From contig JALUTQ010000032.1 in NCBI GenBank assembly GCA_032718865.1, positions 310,001-374,000 of the forward strand: a stretch of DNA of 64,000 bases. Reading direction: 5' to 3'. Position 1 is the stretch's first letter. Every line of letters starts with the position of its first letter. Shown here piece by piece: positions 1-11,193 of the stretch. A program made the position numbers and the translations under genes. Under the pieces are notes generated by a model. The model was not told the DNA's origin, searched no databases, and was given only the letters and a program-made list of their open reading frames with translations. Source of the DNA: Tilletia caries (Eukaryota; Basidiomycota; Exobasidiomycetes; Tilletiales; Tilletiaceae).

Positions 1-783
1 TTGTTTGCTCTTTGTTCATATTTTAGGATGTGGTCACTTCCTTGAACGTGTCACATGGTTGCGCATATCATGACTGCGCAGTGGTTTCGATCGGTGGAGC
101 ACGAGTCGAGAGGAGACCACAGATGCCCTGATACAGAAGGTGGAACACAACCAGCATGGACAACAGTTCTTTATCTTGAACGACGGTTTGGCGAGGACCA
201 CAGCTATACAGTATACGGAGCATTCCCTGCTCTACACTCTCTCGTAGATGTGGCAACCGTGGCTCGACCTGACGAAACAGATGCAGAGCATCCATGAAAT
301 TCATGAGCGGGGCGGTCCGCGGTAGATGCGGTCTGGACTCTGGCAATGCGTAGTCTTCGTGAGTGTCTCTAAAGAAAAGGCTGGCTATGCTCAGGAGACC
401 CTGTTAACACTCAGTCACCTTCACCAGTTCCTTGTCAACGCCGTCTCTAAGGATCTCGGCAAACTTACAGCTCAAGTACCGGACGTCTGGACGATCATCG
501 ACGCCTGCTCGCCGATTTCCACGCAAACAAGTCGCGCCCGAACCCGTGGCCGACGATAACGTTCGATGCCAGCTCACTAGGTGGCAAAGAATACGAAAAT
601 TCAAATCCTTTCTCCTCTGGGTCTCCTCTTCCTCTTTCAACTTCCAGCGGCTTACCACACTAATGACCAAACCCTCAGTCCTAGCACAGGCTAAGAGCAA
701 GACAACTTCTTCGTCGCACTTCACTCACCCAACATCGACTCCTATCTCCCACCCTCGCAGGCACCACCGGCCAACAAGGTTGA
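1..783. other. Unassigned sequence with no supported gene
   Basis: Short open frames exist on both strands but none carries a recognisable motif. The minus frame at 68-346 has a coding-like amino-acid mix (residues such as FRQVEPRLPHLRESVEQG) and could be a remnant of a decayed gene. No start context, splice pattern or second exon supports it, so no gene is called. Confidence 0.3.
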
Positions 784-963
784 GATCGTGGGTACGCAGC
801 TGAAAGAGTCGCAGGATTAGGCCGACATGCGACACAACATCAAGGTACTTCTGTATAACATGCAGGTGTTGACGAACACCGTCGAGACCCTGTGCCGCGC
901 CATCAAAGACCTCACGGGGAAAACGAAGAACACCCTGAGTTCCTCAGCCATCGTAGGTGCCTA
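784..963 (+). pseudogene. Decayed coding remnant, coiled-coil-like, cut by a MITE
   Basis: One plus-strand frame reads VEIVGTQLKESQD, then an in-frame TAG, then ADMRHNIKVLLYNMQVLTN and onward as an amphipathic, probably helical stretch to about position 963. The MITE at 964-1514 interrupts it there, and that MITE's 6-bp target duplication is the last piece of the reading frame. No protein family is recognised. A similar short stretch (MNDIRYQMKGM) occurs near 2985-3030, so both may derive from one repeated gene. The stop codon and the insertion indicate it is not functional. Confidence 0.35.
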
Positions 964-1514
964 CTAAGGATGGGCTCGGAGTCAGCCCCGGAGTGGGTTT
1001 CCCGGAGTTCCCCGACTAGTCGGGGCCTCATTCCGGGGGATTACGGATTACGGAGTGCATTTTCGAGGATTTACTGCCGCTAATTGGATTCTGCAGGAGT
1101 ACGGAGCGCAAGCCTGTCATGTCCCCGGAGTACGGAGTACGGCAAGGCCTGGCGCTAACTTTTCGCCGGAGTACGGAGTGACTAGCTCGAATGCCAGACG
1201 GAGTGCGTAGTTTCCCCGAAACTCCGGGGCGCTCCGGGGCCTTGCTTTTTTCAAAATCAGGTCGCAATTTGGAAATTTCGGTCAGAAATGGGCATATTTT
1301 GCTCTGATTTTCAAAAAATTGGCAAAATTCTTTTTCAGATTTCTCATTTGGGTTAAACTTAGCCGGAGTCCGGAGCTGGCGCAATAAGATGGGGACATTT
1401 TGTGCGGAGCGCGGGGTGGAGTTGAGGCGACTGCCTAAAAATGAGCGGAGTACGGAGCGCGAAAAAGCATCTCAAAATCAGCCGGAGTCAGCCGGAGTAG
1501 GGGCCCATCCTCAG
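964..1514. mobile_element. MITE with CTAAGG termini and CGGAGTACGGAGT motifs (551 bp)
   Basis: The element begins CTAAGGATGGG and ends CCCATCCTCAG, an 11-bp inverted repeat with one mismatch. It is flanked by the exact duplication TGCCTA at 958-963 and 1515-1520. The interior repeats CGGAGT and CGGAGTACGGAGT many times. A near-identical interior recurs at 48979-49766, including the shared GTTTCCCGGAGTTCCCCGAC. It has no coding capacity, so it is a non-autonomous DNA element. A 6-bp duplication does not match hAT (8), MULE (9-10), Harbinger (3) or mariner (TA). Confidence 0.75.
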
Positions 1515-1529
1515 TGCCTACCCTTCCTA

Positions 1530-2625
1530 CACCCCCAAAATTTTAAGAGGACCCGGGATCCTCCTGACTGAAATCCTCTCCTGTAAACTTAGGGGATTGT
1601 CAGGGATGCTCTTCAAGATGAAATTTTACAATACTGGGAATTTACATGTCCAGGAGTCTCCTGTGGATCTCCTGGGGTATCCTGAGCCAGGATTTCCGAA
1701 GAGACTCCTCCGAGACTTCGCAGCACGGTGTTGCAAATTGATCGACCCGGTGTCGCGAGAATTTCTGCCTTAAAGAATTTTCACCGTCCACACACGCACC
1801 CTGACCTCCCTCCACAGCCTCAGACCTCTACTCACCCTTCTTCATCCCCCCTTCCCATGCACCCGGGCGATTGAATGCGCATGCGTATCAGCACCCGAGC
1901 ATTAGTGTCCTCCCTGCGCTCGCCCGCAGCAGCACCAGCCTCCTCCCCACAGGTCTCACTCCCATCCGCACCCGTATCCTCCCTCTGACACTAGTACTGG
2001 CCTTTTCAGTTTTCACACCGCCTTTTGATCGCTCATCCTTCTCATTTTCACAGCAGTCAGCAGTCAGCGCAGCTTGACTCTATCCTCTTCTTTTCTGGCG
2101 TTGACTGCTGACTTCCGTCTTCCCTTCCACTCAGCTGATTTTTTCTCACACACCGTGTTCTCATGTGCACATTTCCTAATACCTTCTCTTTTTTCTCACT
2201 TTCTTCCCCTATGATCTCCATCTTCGTCCCACCTTACAGTCACAGTCCTTGATCCGACACACACGCGCTGTCCCGGATGGTCAAGTTCTCTTCTGTCCTT
2301 GTTTCTACGTTGTTGTCTGGGTTTAATGTATCATACGTCCTTCCTGTTCTTTCTCCTCACCCACAATTCCACATCATGGTATCACATACATATCATAGTG
2401 TCGTCAGTCTGATTGAAAGGTAGCATGAGGAGGATGAAGGGAAATTCTGACGCTTCTAATATAAGCCTAAGGATCATCCCTGACATGTTATCTTCCTCGA
2501 CATGTTGAGGATAGGGTCTAAAGCATGTCCAGGATGATCCTCCCGCCTATGGCCACCACTGGGGCTGAGGAGGCTCCTCAAAAATTCTCAAGATGAACTT
2601 AAAAAATCCTCAAACTCTGGGGGTG
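1530..2625. mobile_element. Probable TA-flanked inverted-repeat element (about 1.1 kb)
   Basis: The left end reads TA then CACCCCCAAAATTTTAAGAGG. The right end, reverse-complemented, reads TA then CACCCCCAGAGTTTGAGGA. Both ends are rich in GGATCCTC/GAGGATCC-like motifs. The TA dinucleotides at both borders would fit a Tc1/mariner-type duplication. No transposase is encoded; the interior is a CT-rich stretch without a convincing frame. The perfect terminal match is only about 8 bp, so the assignment is tentative. Confidence 0.4.
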
Positions 2626-2627
2626 TA

Positions 2628-2929
2628 CCGCTGGACTCTGATGAGCCAATCCCAGTCTGATGAGTTGATTCTGATGTCTTTTTGACGTCGTTTGCTGTAG
2701 AAAAACATTAAAAAAACGAAAAGAAATTTTTCAACCCGGCGAACAAGAATTACACCGACACAACAGCCTTTTGGACCGTTGTGAGGGTAAGTGTCTGCTC
2801 TTGAATATGTTCTAAAGCCCCCCCCCCCCCTCTTTGATCATGAATTGTCTTCGCCCCTCTCCGGTGCTTCCCTTTAGAAGATCTACATGCGAGAACCGTC
2901 AGGACTCAGGATTGGGCGAACACGGCCAA
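2628..2929. other. Spacer with a poly-C run
   Basis: No gene is visible. A homopolymer of 12 C residues lies at about 2819-2831, just ahead of a short open frame without recognisable content. Confidence 0.4.
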
Positions 2930-3800
2930 CACATTATCAATCATAAGTATAATGAGGCAGGATTCAGGAAGAGATGCAGTGATGGACGTTGTCGCTCGTC
3001 AGATGAACGACATCCGCTATCAGATGAAGGGGATGGTCAGTGTTTAGTGGTGCTCCATTGCGCGTTGCGAATAATGTTGCGCTGACTATGTTGTACGTTT
3101 TTTCTCAACAGCTTTGAGGCTCGATACAGAAGCGGAAAACACTGCGCGAGTTCGCGGAAGAGGTCTGTGAACGATACGGTGCCGTTCTCTCATACGGTCT
3201 CCTCTTGCGACTTGCAATGATGGTGAGCCGCTTCCGAAGGATCAAGCCTGGTCAATGGGGTTCCGTCGTTGAGATCATGAGATTGCTTTGCGGATGCTTT
3301 ACACTTCTACAGCGTCATTTGGTTCGCAGCGACCGGATCCCGCTCCGGAAGAAGAAAGCCAATGACTCTTGGGCCCCAGCTGATTCGATCGATTTGAAGC
3401 AGAGGTTCAACGTCTCGTTGATGATACGCACTCAAACGATCCGAGACGTAAGGCAGATGCGTTGGCCTAATTGCGTGACGGTAGTGCATCTAAACGATAC
3501 ATTAATGCAGATGTGCGGGAATTCGCGCGAGCACAGAGGTGTCCCTCCCAGACATTCCGCAGTGGGCTCAAGAACGAGAACAAATCTATATTCCTTCCCG
3601 TCCGAATGCGTCGTCCCAGTGAGCTACCCAGCCCAGTGGATCAGGACCGTCCTGGCCTTTTAGAGTCCAGAGGTGTTCCCCAGACTCAAGGTGTGGCCAT
3701 CTCCCAAATCCATTTATGTTGTTAGAAATCGGAACAAAGCTTGGGCAATTTCTTTCGGCCGAGAAAAGGTTTTCAAATCCAAACCTCACGTATTCCTACA
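2930..3800 (+). pseudogene. Decayed coding remnants with splice-like signals
   Basis: A plus-strand frame near 2955-3033 reads VMDVVARQMNDIRYQMKGM and then meets a donor-like GTCAGTG. An acceptor-like TTTTCTCAACAG follows at about 3099-3110. A second stretch reads LREFAEEVCERYGAVLSYG and ends at an ATG followed by GTGAGC near 3220. The frames do not join without stops, so the gene is judged broken. At 3640-3690 a minus-strand segment resembles the sequence upstream of the fragment at 62854-63111 (shared GTGTTCCCCAGACT). No family is recognised. Confidence 0.3.
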
Positions 3801-3819
3801 CAACATACTTCACACAGTC

Positions 3820-4275
3820 GGATATGATAGCTATTACAGAAAGATAGATGAGGGTGTGATAGACTAGGGTGTGCAGTTTGAAGCTCGAGAACAGCGTCGT
3901 TGTCGAGTTTTGACCGAAAATCTGCGTCGCGCGCGGGGGTCCTAAGTAGCCGCCAAGTTTGCCATTGTGGATCTCGCTCAATTCTGGCTCTTTCTCTCTC
4001 AAACCTTGACATCCATGGTCAGGAAGACTGTATCTATCATTTTTATCAATCCAAACAAAAAATTGACATAGGTCCCCCCTGTGCCGAACAACATGGTCGT
4101 GGTCGGGCAGGGGAAGGAATTGGAGCTGTCCGAGGCCACTAAGTAAGGTAGTTGTAACTTGCATTTTGCACAGATGATCGGTATCACAGACAGATGTGCG
4201 TGAAGGTTTGAAGCAGCTCCCAGCTACGCGAAAGCTCAGGGTAGCTTCGCTATCCTTCGTCCGCTTCGCCATGAA
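3820..4275. repeat. Dispersed repeat, copy 1
   Basis: Blocks here recur at 5870-6365 in the same orientation: GAAGCTCGAG[A/C]..CAGCGTCGTTGT, CTCGCTCAATTCT, and CATGGTCGTGGTCG. The right edge, CTCAGGGTAGCTTCGCTA followed by CCTTCG, recurs near 63395-63415. The open frames on both strands (for example minus 3796-4272) do not keep the same protein between copies, so they are probably fortuitous. Confidence 0.55.
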
Positions 4276-5400
4276 GCCGAGGCCGAGTCGGAAGCAGATT
4301 GCACGTAGTTACTATGATATTTTGCAGACGACCATGCTCGGCCATATGTGTATACACACGTTATCTCAGATTTGACTGCCTAAAGACGCATATAAGTATG
4401 ATAATGTACAAGGGAGAATGAGTGTCCAACCGGACGGGATCTTCGGATCGAGGGGGAAGAAAAAGGCCGAGAGAAGGATAATGCGCCAGAGGACGAGAGA
4501 GGGTCGATGCGCTCGAGGGTGGGCGGAAAGAAGGAGCAGGAGAGAAGAGGGAGGGGTGGACAGGCGAAGGACGGCTGGTGAGAGGGGACCAGAGGAATTC
4601 AGATGTGGGAGGAGAGAGAGAGAAAGGGATCAGCATTGGAAGTTGGGTCAGACTGCTAGAGAGAAGGGGACGGAGGAAATGAGATGAACGAGTTGCATCA
4701 AAAAAGGGAAAGGCATCAAAGAGGACTGGAGCAACTGCATCAGAAGGGAGGGAGAAAAGAAGATTGGGCAGAAGAGCTGCATCAGAATGTAAAGGGAGCT
4801 GTCTCGGACGGAAAGGGGAAGGGTAAGGCGGAGACACGTTTGCGCGAGGAAGTGGCGCATCCACGGAAACATTGGCAGTTTTGAGCTGTATCACATTTCA
4901 CAGAGGTGAATTTTTGAGAGGGAGAGGAAAGGAGAGAGCGAGAAAGAAAAGGAGAAAGTGGAGACTGGAGAGAGGCCAATCAGCGGAGGAAGGCACCTCC
5001 AAGCCGAGCGCGAGCCTTAACGCTAACATCATTGGCTTCGGCAGGAGGCGGGAAGGTTGCCAGAGTCTCCATGTCGTAGGACCCGAAGGGCGAAGAGAAA
5101 GCGGACGAGCAGGGGGAGGAGGGAGTTGGAGAAAGTGTGCTTCAAGTGACGCAGAGCTTCGGCCAACGTACACCACTGTCCTCAGGCGGGATGTGAAACG
5201 CGGTGACAACAGTTCCAGCAGCTGTTCCTTGTATGCAGGTGGCGAAGGCCCCCAATGGGGTGGGCGTTCTCTCCGCAAAGAGGTAGGATTTCATGCCTGC
5301 TGCGATCGGGACACCTGTAGCCAACTCTGCGTCTGGGGATTCGAAGGCCAAAGAGGAGACAAGTGTACTATAGTCATCAAACAGCTTACTGGATGTGTCC
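4276..5400. other. Purine-rich spacer
   Basis: From about 4410 to 4980 the plus strand is dominated by GA-rich runs (GGAGAGAGAGAGAAAGG and similar). This gives long open frames on both strands rich in R/E/K or in S/P/L. These look like composition artefacts. The frame at 4872-5432 has no recognised motif and no splice support. Confidence 0.4.
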
Positions 5401-5640
5401 TCTTTTTATACTATATTACACTTTCAGAGTAGTATGAAAAGAGGATGTTAGAAACATCCACAATAGGAGATCCGAGATATCTAGGATCATTGCAAAGAGC
5501 TTGTTGTATACTAAAGTATACTATTTCTGTGCTGTAGTATACTTCTAGTGCATTGTAAATGTCATACAGACATATCACATACTAGCTCTATCCTATAATA
5601 CACTTTTAGTGCCATACTAAGGCACAATTCGGCCGGAAAT
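5401..5640. repeat. AT-rich palindromic segment (AGTATACT-type)
   Basis: Repeated GTATACT/AGTATAC words (for example GTATACTAAAGTATAC at about 5512) alternate with CTAG and TATA steps. A compositionally similar segment lies at 7105-7330. Both resemble the interior of a small AT-rich MITE, but no clear termini or target duplication could be defined. Confidence 0.35.
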
Positions 5641-5869
5641 TGTCATTATATAGTGACCATGGCTTTTTTGCCATTAGGCTTTCCCAGGACTTTTTTGAGA
5701 CCTCGGAGGAATTTTCATTTTCACTCAATATTAACCGTATTCAGCCCGTTTTGTTCGACCTGCAGCCTTCACAGCCCCAAATTTTTTCTTCTCCTTACAT
5801 TATATATGTTCCTCTGAGATCGTGAGAAAATAGGAAGGGAGATATATTGATTGACAAAGTACAAGTGAT

Positions 5870-6365
5870 TTGGCGAACCACAGAATTTCTAAGCTCTCAC
5901 TGTCTTCGGGGAAAGATTCGCGCTGCACTAAAGTTTCCGCCGACTGGAATTTGAGAGTACTCGCTCAATTCTAGCTGAATCTCCCTCAAACTTTCACATC
6001 CAAGCTCAGCACAACTGTTAAACTGTATCTATCATGTCCGTCGATTGCAATTAAAAATGACATAGGTTCCTCTATAATCGGACATCATGGTCGTGGTCGT
6101 CCGCAGGAAGTGGTCAGACCTGTCCGAGTCGACTAAGTAAGGAAGATCGCATTTCTCAGACCTAGTCAATATTTCAGAAAGATGCGTGATGGTGTGATTG
6201 AGTAGCGTGTGTAATATGAAGCTCGAGCGCAGCGTCGTTGTTGAGTTATGGCGAGATATGGGACTCGCGCTGAGCCGATCTTTCCGCCGACTGAAAACTG
6301 ACAGTACTCGCTCAATTAGGCGTTCAGACATACCACAAATTCGCCTGAACTCAGTTATCCTCATA
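5870..6365. repeat. Dispersed repeat, copy 2, with partial tandem structure
   Basis: This shares blocks with 3820-4275. Within this copy, TTTCCGCCGACTG followed by CTCGCTCAATT occurs twice about 350 bp apart (near 5935 and 6283). This suggests a tandem unit of about 350 bp in which copy 1 is a shifted slice. No coding capacity is conserved between copies. Confidence 0.5.
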
Positions 6366-7104
6366 TGCTGGGTTTTAGGTTAATACACATATCAACTCAG
6401 CTATCATTGTCTATAAGACTCGCCAGAGGAAGAGGATATCAAAGACGCTGCAGACTGAAAAGACCAAAGAGAGATAGTAAGCAGTGCAGAGGCCAGAGGA
6501 GATACTCACCTTGATGTGGTTTCTTGCTGTGGATAGAGAGCACAGCAGAAGAAGAGGCAGCGATGAGTGATCAGTGTGTAATGACGACGAACAGAACGAT
6601 GAACAAAGTGGAACTCCGAAGTCCTGGACTTGCGCACCGTTGCGGACCTAATCAAAACGGGGTAAGCGCCTACATCTACGACGAGGAGCGGTCAGTTGAT
6701 CAGCAAGTGTGCAATACCGAGGCTCGACTGCATATCATCAAGGACTTGTATGGAGGGGAGAGGTGGGCGGGTGCGCCGGGCAGTTGTGTGCTCACTGCTC
6801 TCAGCTCTGTATCGATTTCGACTCTCGAGATAGTGAGGGTCGAAATCGATCACGTGAGTCCAGAAAATCCACCGGAGATAGTTCCTAGTGATTACCTTAT
6901 CAGGCGCTGCGACGGAAAGGCTCCAGCACCATCAAAAGACGTCCGTTGGAGCCCATATTTTGGGAGTAGGAAGAGGATGCAAAACAGGGACAGAGAGGTG
7001 CGAATTTGAAGGTATTCTTCTTTTAAAAAAAAGCATGTTTGCAAGCAAAAATAAGGTTAGATTTAACGGCCGTAAGAAAACCGCTTCTAAAACCCCAAAC
7101 TATA
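6366..7104. other. Unassigned sequence
   Basis: A plus-strand open frame at 6524-7009 (161 codons) and an overlapping one at 6888-7118 show no domain, no good start context and no intron pattern. No gene is called. Nothing else is recognised. Confidence 0.3.
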
Positions 7105-7330
7105 AGTCTGGGGCATAGTATAGTTTGAGTATAGGAGACTTCAAGTGGCATACAATTTACGCCGCATACTATAGTATACTATCAGGAGATGTTGTATCCT
7201 TTTTGCATACTATGGATAGTATGTGGCTCTAAATTTAAAAAAAAAATAAATAAAAAAAATCACTATATACTATAGTATATTTTGCTTCAAAAGTGACATA
7301 CCATAGTATAACATGCACCACTGCATATAA
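7105..7330. repeat. AT-rich CTATAGTATAC palindrome cluster
   Basis: ACTATAGTATACTAT and CTATAGTATATTT-type palindromes flank an A-rich core (about 7232-7260). It may be a MITE core or a hairpin-prone segment. Termini and target duplication are not resolved. Confidence 0.35.
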
Positions 7331-8539
7331 CCATGGAGCAACTAATACCATTGTCAGGCGTCAGGAGCGTTTGTTGATTCGTCATTGATATGTCAATATT
7401 TGTTTGGTTACGATCATCAACAAGAAGAAGGATGACCAAGCAAGTGACGATAAAGTAGAGGATACAGATAGCATCAAACAGTAATGCAACTCAGAGCCAG
7501 TTAAGTTGTTCTATTCGGCGGCTGGCTGAAAAAACAGGGAGTTTAACGCGTTTTTGAATGCATTTTACCAAGAAACATGTAATCGTAGTGACACTCAGTA
7601 GGTCCCGAAAGACCTTTTGGCGGATTGGCACTTCGAACAGCAGCGACTCAAGTTCAAAGTCCGGGACAAGAAGCGGGCAACAAACGAGTAATAAGCTGTC
7701 GAGGCCTCTCCCACGAAGCGGACTCGAGGTCTTGATGTCTAGCATGTAGCTGCTGACCTCCCACTCTCTCAAAAATATTCGTAATGAATCAAAGTTCCCT
7801 GATCGAGCAGGGGAAATAGGAGAAATGTGAGAATTGGAACTTTGGAAGTATATCACACTCGGGGTCGCAGCTGTGGAGAGAACACATGTCAGATATAATA
7901 TGTAAGTGGTAAAAGGAAATAGAAGCACTTACCTTGCTGATAATTGCGGCTGTCCGAGCCTTATGTGCCTGGCTGCCACCGCGCGAGCCACGCTTCTTCT
8001 GGGCCACGGCGACGACTTGAGCGGGTCGAATTACGAGGGCGCTGCCGCTTGGGGCGGAGGGACCGGGTGCCGGGCCGAGTCGACGGGGGGAGACGGGAGG
8101 GGAGATTGCCGCATCGGGGTACCAGCCAAGTCACCGGGGGGAAGCGGGAGGGGAGGCGAGTGGGGGATCCGGGCCGAGTAGTCGCTGGGGTTCGACGGCC
8201 GGCGGAGGCGGCGGAGGTGGCAGGCCTCGGTCTAAGACCCTCTGGTGGGCGGCTGCCCGCTCCTGCCTCTTGAAGTCTTGAGATCGTTAAAGCGCTCCTG
8301 GGCTTCTTTGATTTTATGGAAGTGTCTTACATCGATCCATTCGGGCGACCAGATACTCTTGAGCTGGTCTTTCCCGGTTACCGGGTGTTGCCGGGTTGCG
8401 AAGGTGTCGATAACCTCCCAGTACTTACCTTCCTTATGCGGTCGAACGTCCATGTCGGAGAAAGGCGAGTAGGGAGGGCGGGCAAGGCGAGGAAGGAGAG
8501 GGGAGAGCGGGCAAGGGGAGGAGCAGAGGGAGAACAAGG
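7331..8539 (-). other. Unassigned sequence with possible 3-prime exon of the 8.5-9.5 kb gene
   Basis: Most of this stretch shows nothing recognisable. Between about 8250 and 8450 a minus-strand frame reads KYWEVIDTFATRQHPVTGK and SIWSPEWIDVRHFHKIKEAQ, which looks coding. It follows a strong donor-like GGTAAGTA near 8425. It may be the last exon of the minus-strand pseudogene upstream, or intron read-through. The splice structure could not be fixed. Confidence 0.3.
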
Positions 8540-9430
8540 GCTACATACATGTGTATATCTATTCAATTCACAGCCTGGTCTGACATCTGGTAGATTTGTT
8601 CGCTGTCTAACGGCCAGACAGCGAGGCATCGATGTTCTTTTCCTTAATTCTGACACTGAAAGCGAAGACCAATCACGCTCCAGTAAAGGCATCGTTGATC
8701 TCCAGGATCGCGCGATCGTTCCTGGCGAACTGCTCCAGAGAACGACCAGTGCGACGAAGCAACTGAAGCCGTCAAACCACTCATTGCCTATTCGCTCGCG
8801 CAAGGAAGAGACGACGTCTGCCATCGGGATCGGTATGGCTTTCCGGCGTCGCATATTGAGGATTTGTCGAACCCAAGTGTACGCGTGCGCCCGGTTGTGG
8901 TTCATAACTGTCTCTCTTTCTATGGAAGCTTGGTGTCCTGGAGGGCCGATCTGGATAACAACTCCATAACCTCGCATGGCGTATCTGAGAGGGAGCAACG
9001 TATCCGGTGTGAATGTGATTGATCCCAGAGCGGTGGTCGTGCCCTGCTTACTCACTTTGTCAACCGTATGGCCCTGGTCCTTTGCAGCATCCTGGTGGTT
9101 GCGTACGTATACCCGGTGAGGATGGCCCGCACCGCGCGTGGCTCCATCCACAGCTCGCAACCATCGAACCCCAATGTCACTTGATCCAGATCGAAGTTGG
9201 AAAGCACGTGTCCCGGATTCCGGAACGTCTTAAGTATGACTTGGATCTTTCAATATGGTCCGCTGTTTTCCGTTGGGATGAAGGAAACCACGCTAACTGT
9301 TCGAGTGACATCGAAGGCTGAGGCAAAGTGGCGCGGTGGCGAGCCGGAGACAGCGCCAGCATGCCCAGACCGAGAACTAGAACCGCGAGCATCCGCCGGC
9401 GATGCTTCGCATGATAGTCCATTGATGTAT
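8540..9430 (-). pseudogene. Multi-exon gene with an in-frame stop, family not named
   Basis: The minus strand reads FASAFDVTRTVSVVSFIPTE, then an in-frame TGA at 9250-9252, then KIQVILKTFRNPGHVLSNFD, LDQVTLGFDGCELWMEPRAV and RAILTGYT. An intron at 8985-9055 (GTGAGTAAG...CTCTCAG) joins in frame to YAMRGYGVVIQIG. An upstream acceptor CTTCCCGCAG lies near 9438. The pattern of a strand-rich block, then GFDG, then a tryptophan and PRAVRA, then YA.RG resembles, from memory, a family of uncharacterised basidiomycete proteins often linked to ankyrin repeats; that is not verified. The single stop inside the conserved block suggests a recent pseudogene. Confidence 0.45.
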
Positions 9431-11079
9431 TGCACTGCGGGAAGCAAAATAGAAAGTGTATTGAAAAGAGTCAGTGCCGATCGTGACGACAGCGCAGAAA
9501 GACCAGCGCTGTTACTCACAGACACCGAGAAAAGGCAGCGAGCGAGGAGCAGGAGAAGACGAGAGACGCAGGGAGCCGCGGGACGAACGAGCGTGACGCG
9601 GAGACAGAGACAGTGTAGATGCTAATGCCTATACTATAAAAGAAATAGTTGGTCAAAAATAGAAAGAGTCAGCCAGAGTTCAGAGTAGAATTGGAAAGAC
9701 AAAGACGGAAGATGTGTGCGACTCACCACGCGCAAGAAACACCGGCAGGCGGCAGGCGATGTCGCGCGCGGGGGCGGAGCCGGTAGTTGTACTGCTTTTG
9801 TTGAGGAAGAGAGGATAGAAAAAGTCAGCGTCATAAATTGGGCAGCGCGCGCGGGAGAGGAGTCAAACGCACCGGCAGCAGACGCGCAGACGAGCAGCAG
9901 ACGAGCACAGAAAAGAGCCAGTGATACGCGCTCTTGCTGTCTGCTGAATGAATAAGAAGAGAAATGAGAGAGATAGATTAGTAAGACTGTGTGTGTGGTT
10001 GCAAAGGATCTCGAGATAATCACAGATGTGGACGCAGCAACGAGAGAGGAACGAACGAGCGCGCGCGAGCGGCGGGAGAGAGCCGAGCCGCCGAACGAGA
10101 GACGAGAGCAAGGGCCGGGGGGGGCGGGGGAGTTGGCGAGGGCCGAGGGCGACGAAGCCAACAACGAGAGAGGAAGGACAAAGGCCGGGCAGCAGCAGCA
10201 CGCAGCACCAGCCGGACGCGCAGCGACGAGGGCGAAGGGGCGAGCCGGGGGAGCAGAAGGAGCTTGCAATAGGCCTGGGGCGAGCAGAGAAAAGAGTAAT
10301 ATCAGTGATGAGAGGTGCTGGAACCAGAACCAGGAAGCTACTCACCTTAGTCCTTGACCTTCGCGTGTGCGTGTGTGCTGAGGTGCGATGGCCCTGGTGC
10401 GCAGGTGCTGGCTGGATTTGAGCTTGGGAAAGTACTGAAAGCGAAGAGCAACAAAAGAGGACGATGTCTGTCGGAGAGGTGCTTCTTGGAGGGCGCTCAG
10501 GTCTCCGACGTTTCTCACTGTTTATCACTCTAGTTTTGGAATCCATCATGGATTTATCACAGCCCTGACAGTTTACCACGACACCCGTTTATCGAGCTTT
10601 GGAACTATTTACTAACGGGAAAGGCTCGTCGTCAACATCTAGAGAATTGGTAAAGCGGAAGTCCTCGAGTCTCGACGTTTCCTGCCCGAATCGCGCTTGC
10701 GCAGATGATGTCTCTTGACTCTTGCGCAGATGATTTTCATTCTTTTCCACGTTACCCTTCTTGCTCTCAGACGTCAGTAGTGGACACAGATGGGCGAAAT
10801 GGCGATGGCCGATGGCTGACAGCAACGTTCTGTGCTTTGCTTTACGATCTCGGCATCCTAGCACTGCCCCTCTATCAACGCTCAAGGAAGGGAAGAGGGT
10901 CCAAACGAAGCATTGCCCATCTCTGCCCCTTTCTGCCCCTCTATCAGCAGTCCTACCCTACAAGCACCTACAAGCAGAATCGCATCATCGGAATTTTAGT
11001 GTGTGGGCATGCATCTCGTCGGTTTCCCCATGCATGTGTCCCTGCGTTGCTGTGCGCTGATCGCTGAACCCGCGATTGC
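9431..11079. other. GC/GA-rich sequence with intron-like segments on the minus strand
   Basis: On the minus strand several donor-like GTGAGT sites (near 9520, 9727 and 10344) alternate with acceptor-like CAG sites (near 10276). This suggests spliced upstream exons or UTRs of the 8.5-9.5 kb gene. The frames between them are S/P/L/R-rich low complexity and cannot be trusted as protein. Near 10860-10955 the motif CTGCCCCTCTATCA is repeated. Confidence 0.35.
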
Positions 11080-11100
11080 TGACGTCAGAGACATATAAAA
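11080..11100 (+). promoter_or_regulatory. CRE palindrome plus TATA box
   Basis: TGACGTCA, the consensus CRE/ATF-CREB site, occupies 11080-11087. TATAAAA occupies 11094-11100. They are followed by a pyrimidine-rich stretch and an ATG at 11194, a plausible RNA polymerase II core promoter spacing. The CRE assignment is by consensus only. Confidence 0.55.
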
Positions 11101-11193
11101 GGTCGTTCTCTTTTCCCTCCCCCAGCGGGCCCCTATTCTATCAAACCCCTTTATACACGTCCTTCCTTCATCGTCTTGCCCCTCTTCTCCTTA

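Noticed and set aside
4361..4894. 177-codon minus-strand frame rich in S, P, L and F
   Set aside because: It is the complement of a purine-rich tract; composition alone explains the lack of stops.
9634..10579. Two long overlapping minus-strand frames (211 and 238 codons)
   Set aside because: Low-complexity S/P/L/R protein in a GC-rich tract with intron-like signals; no domain.
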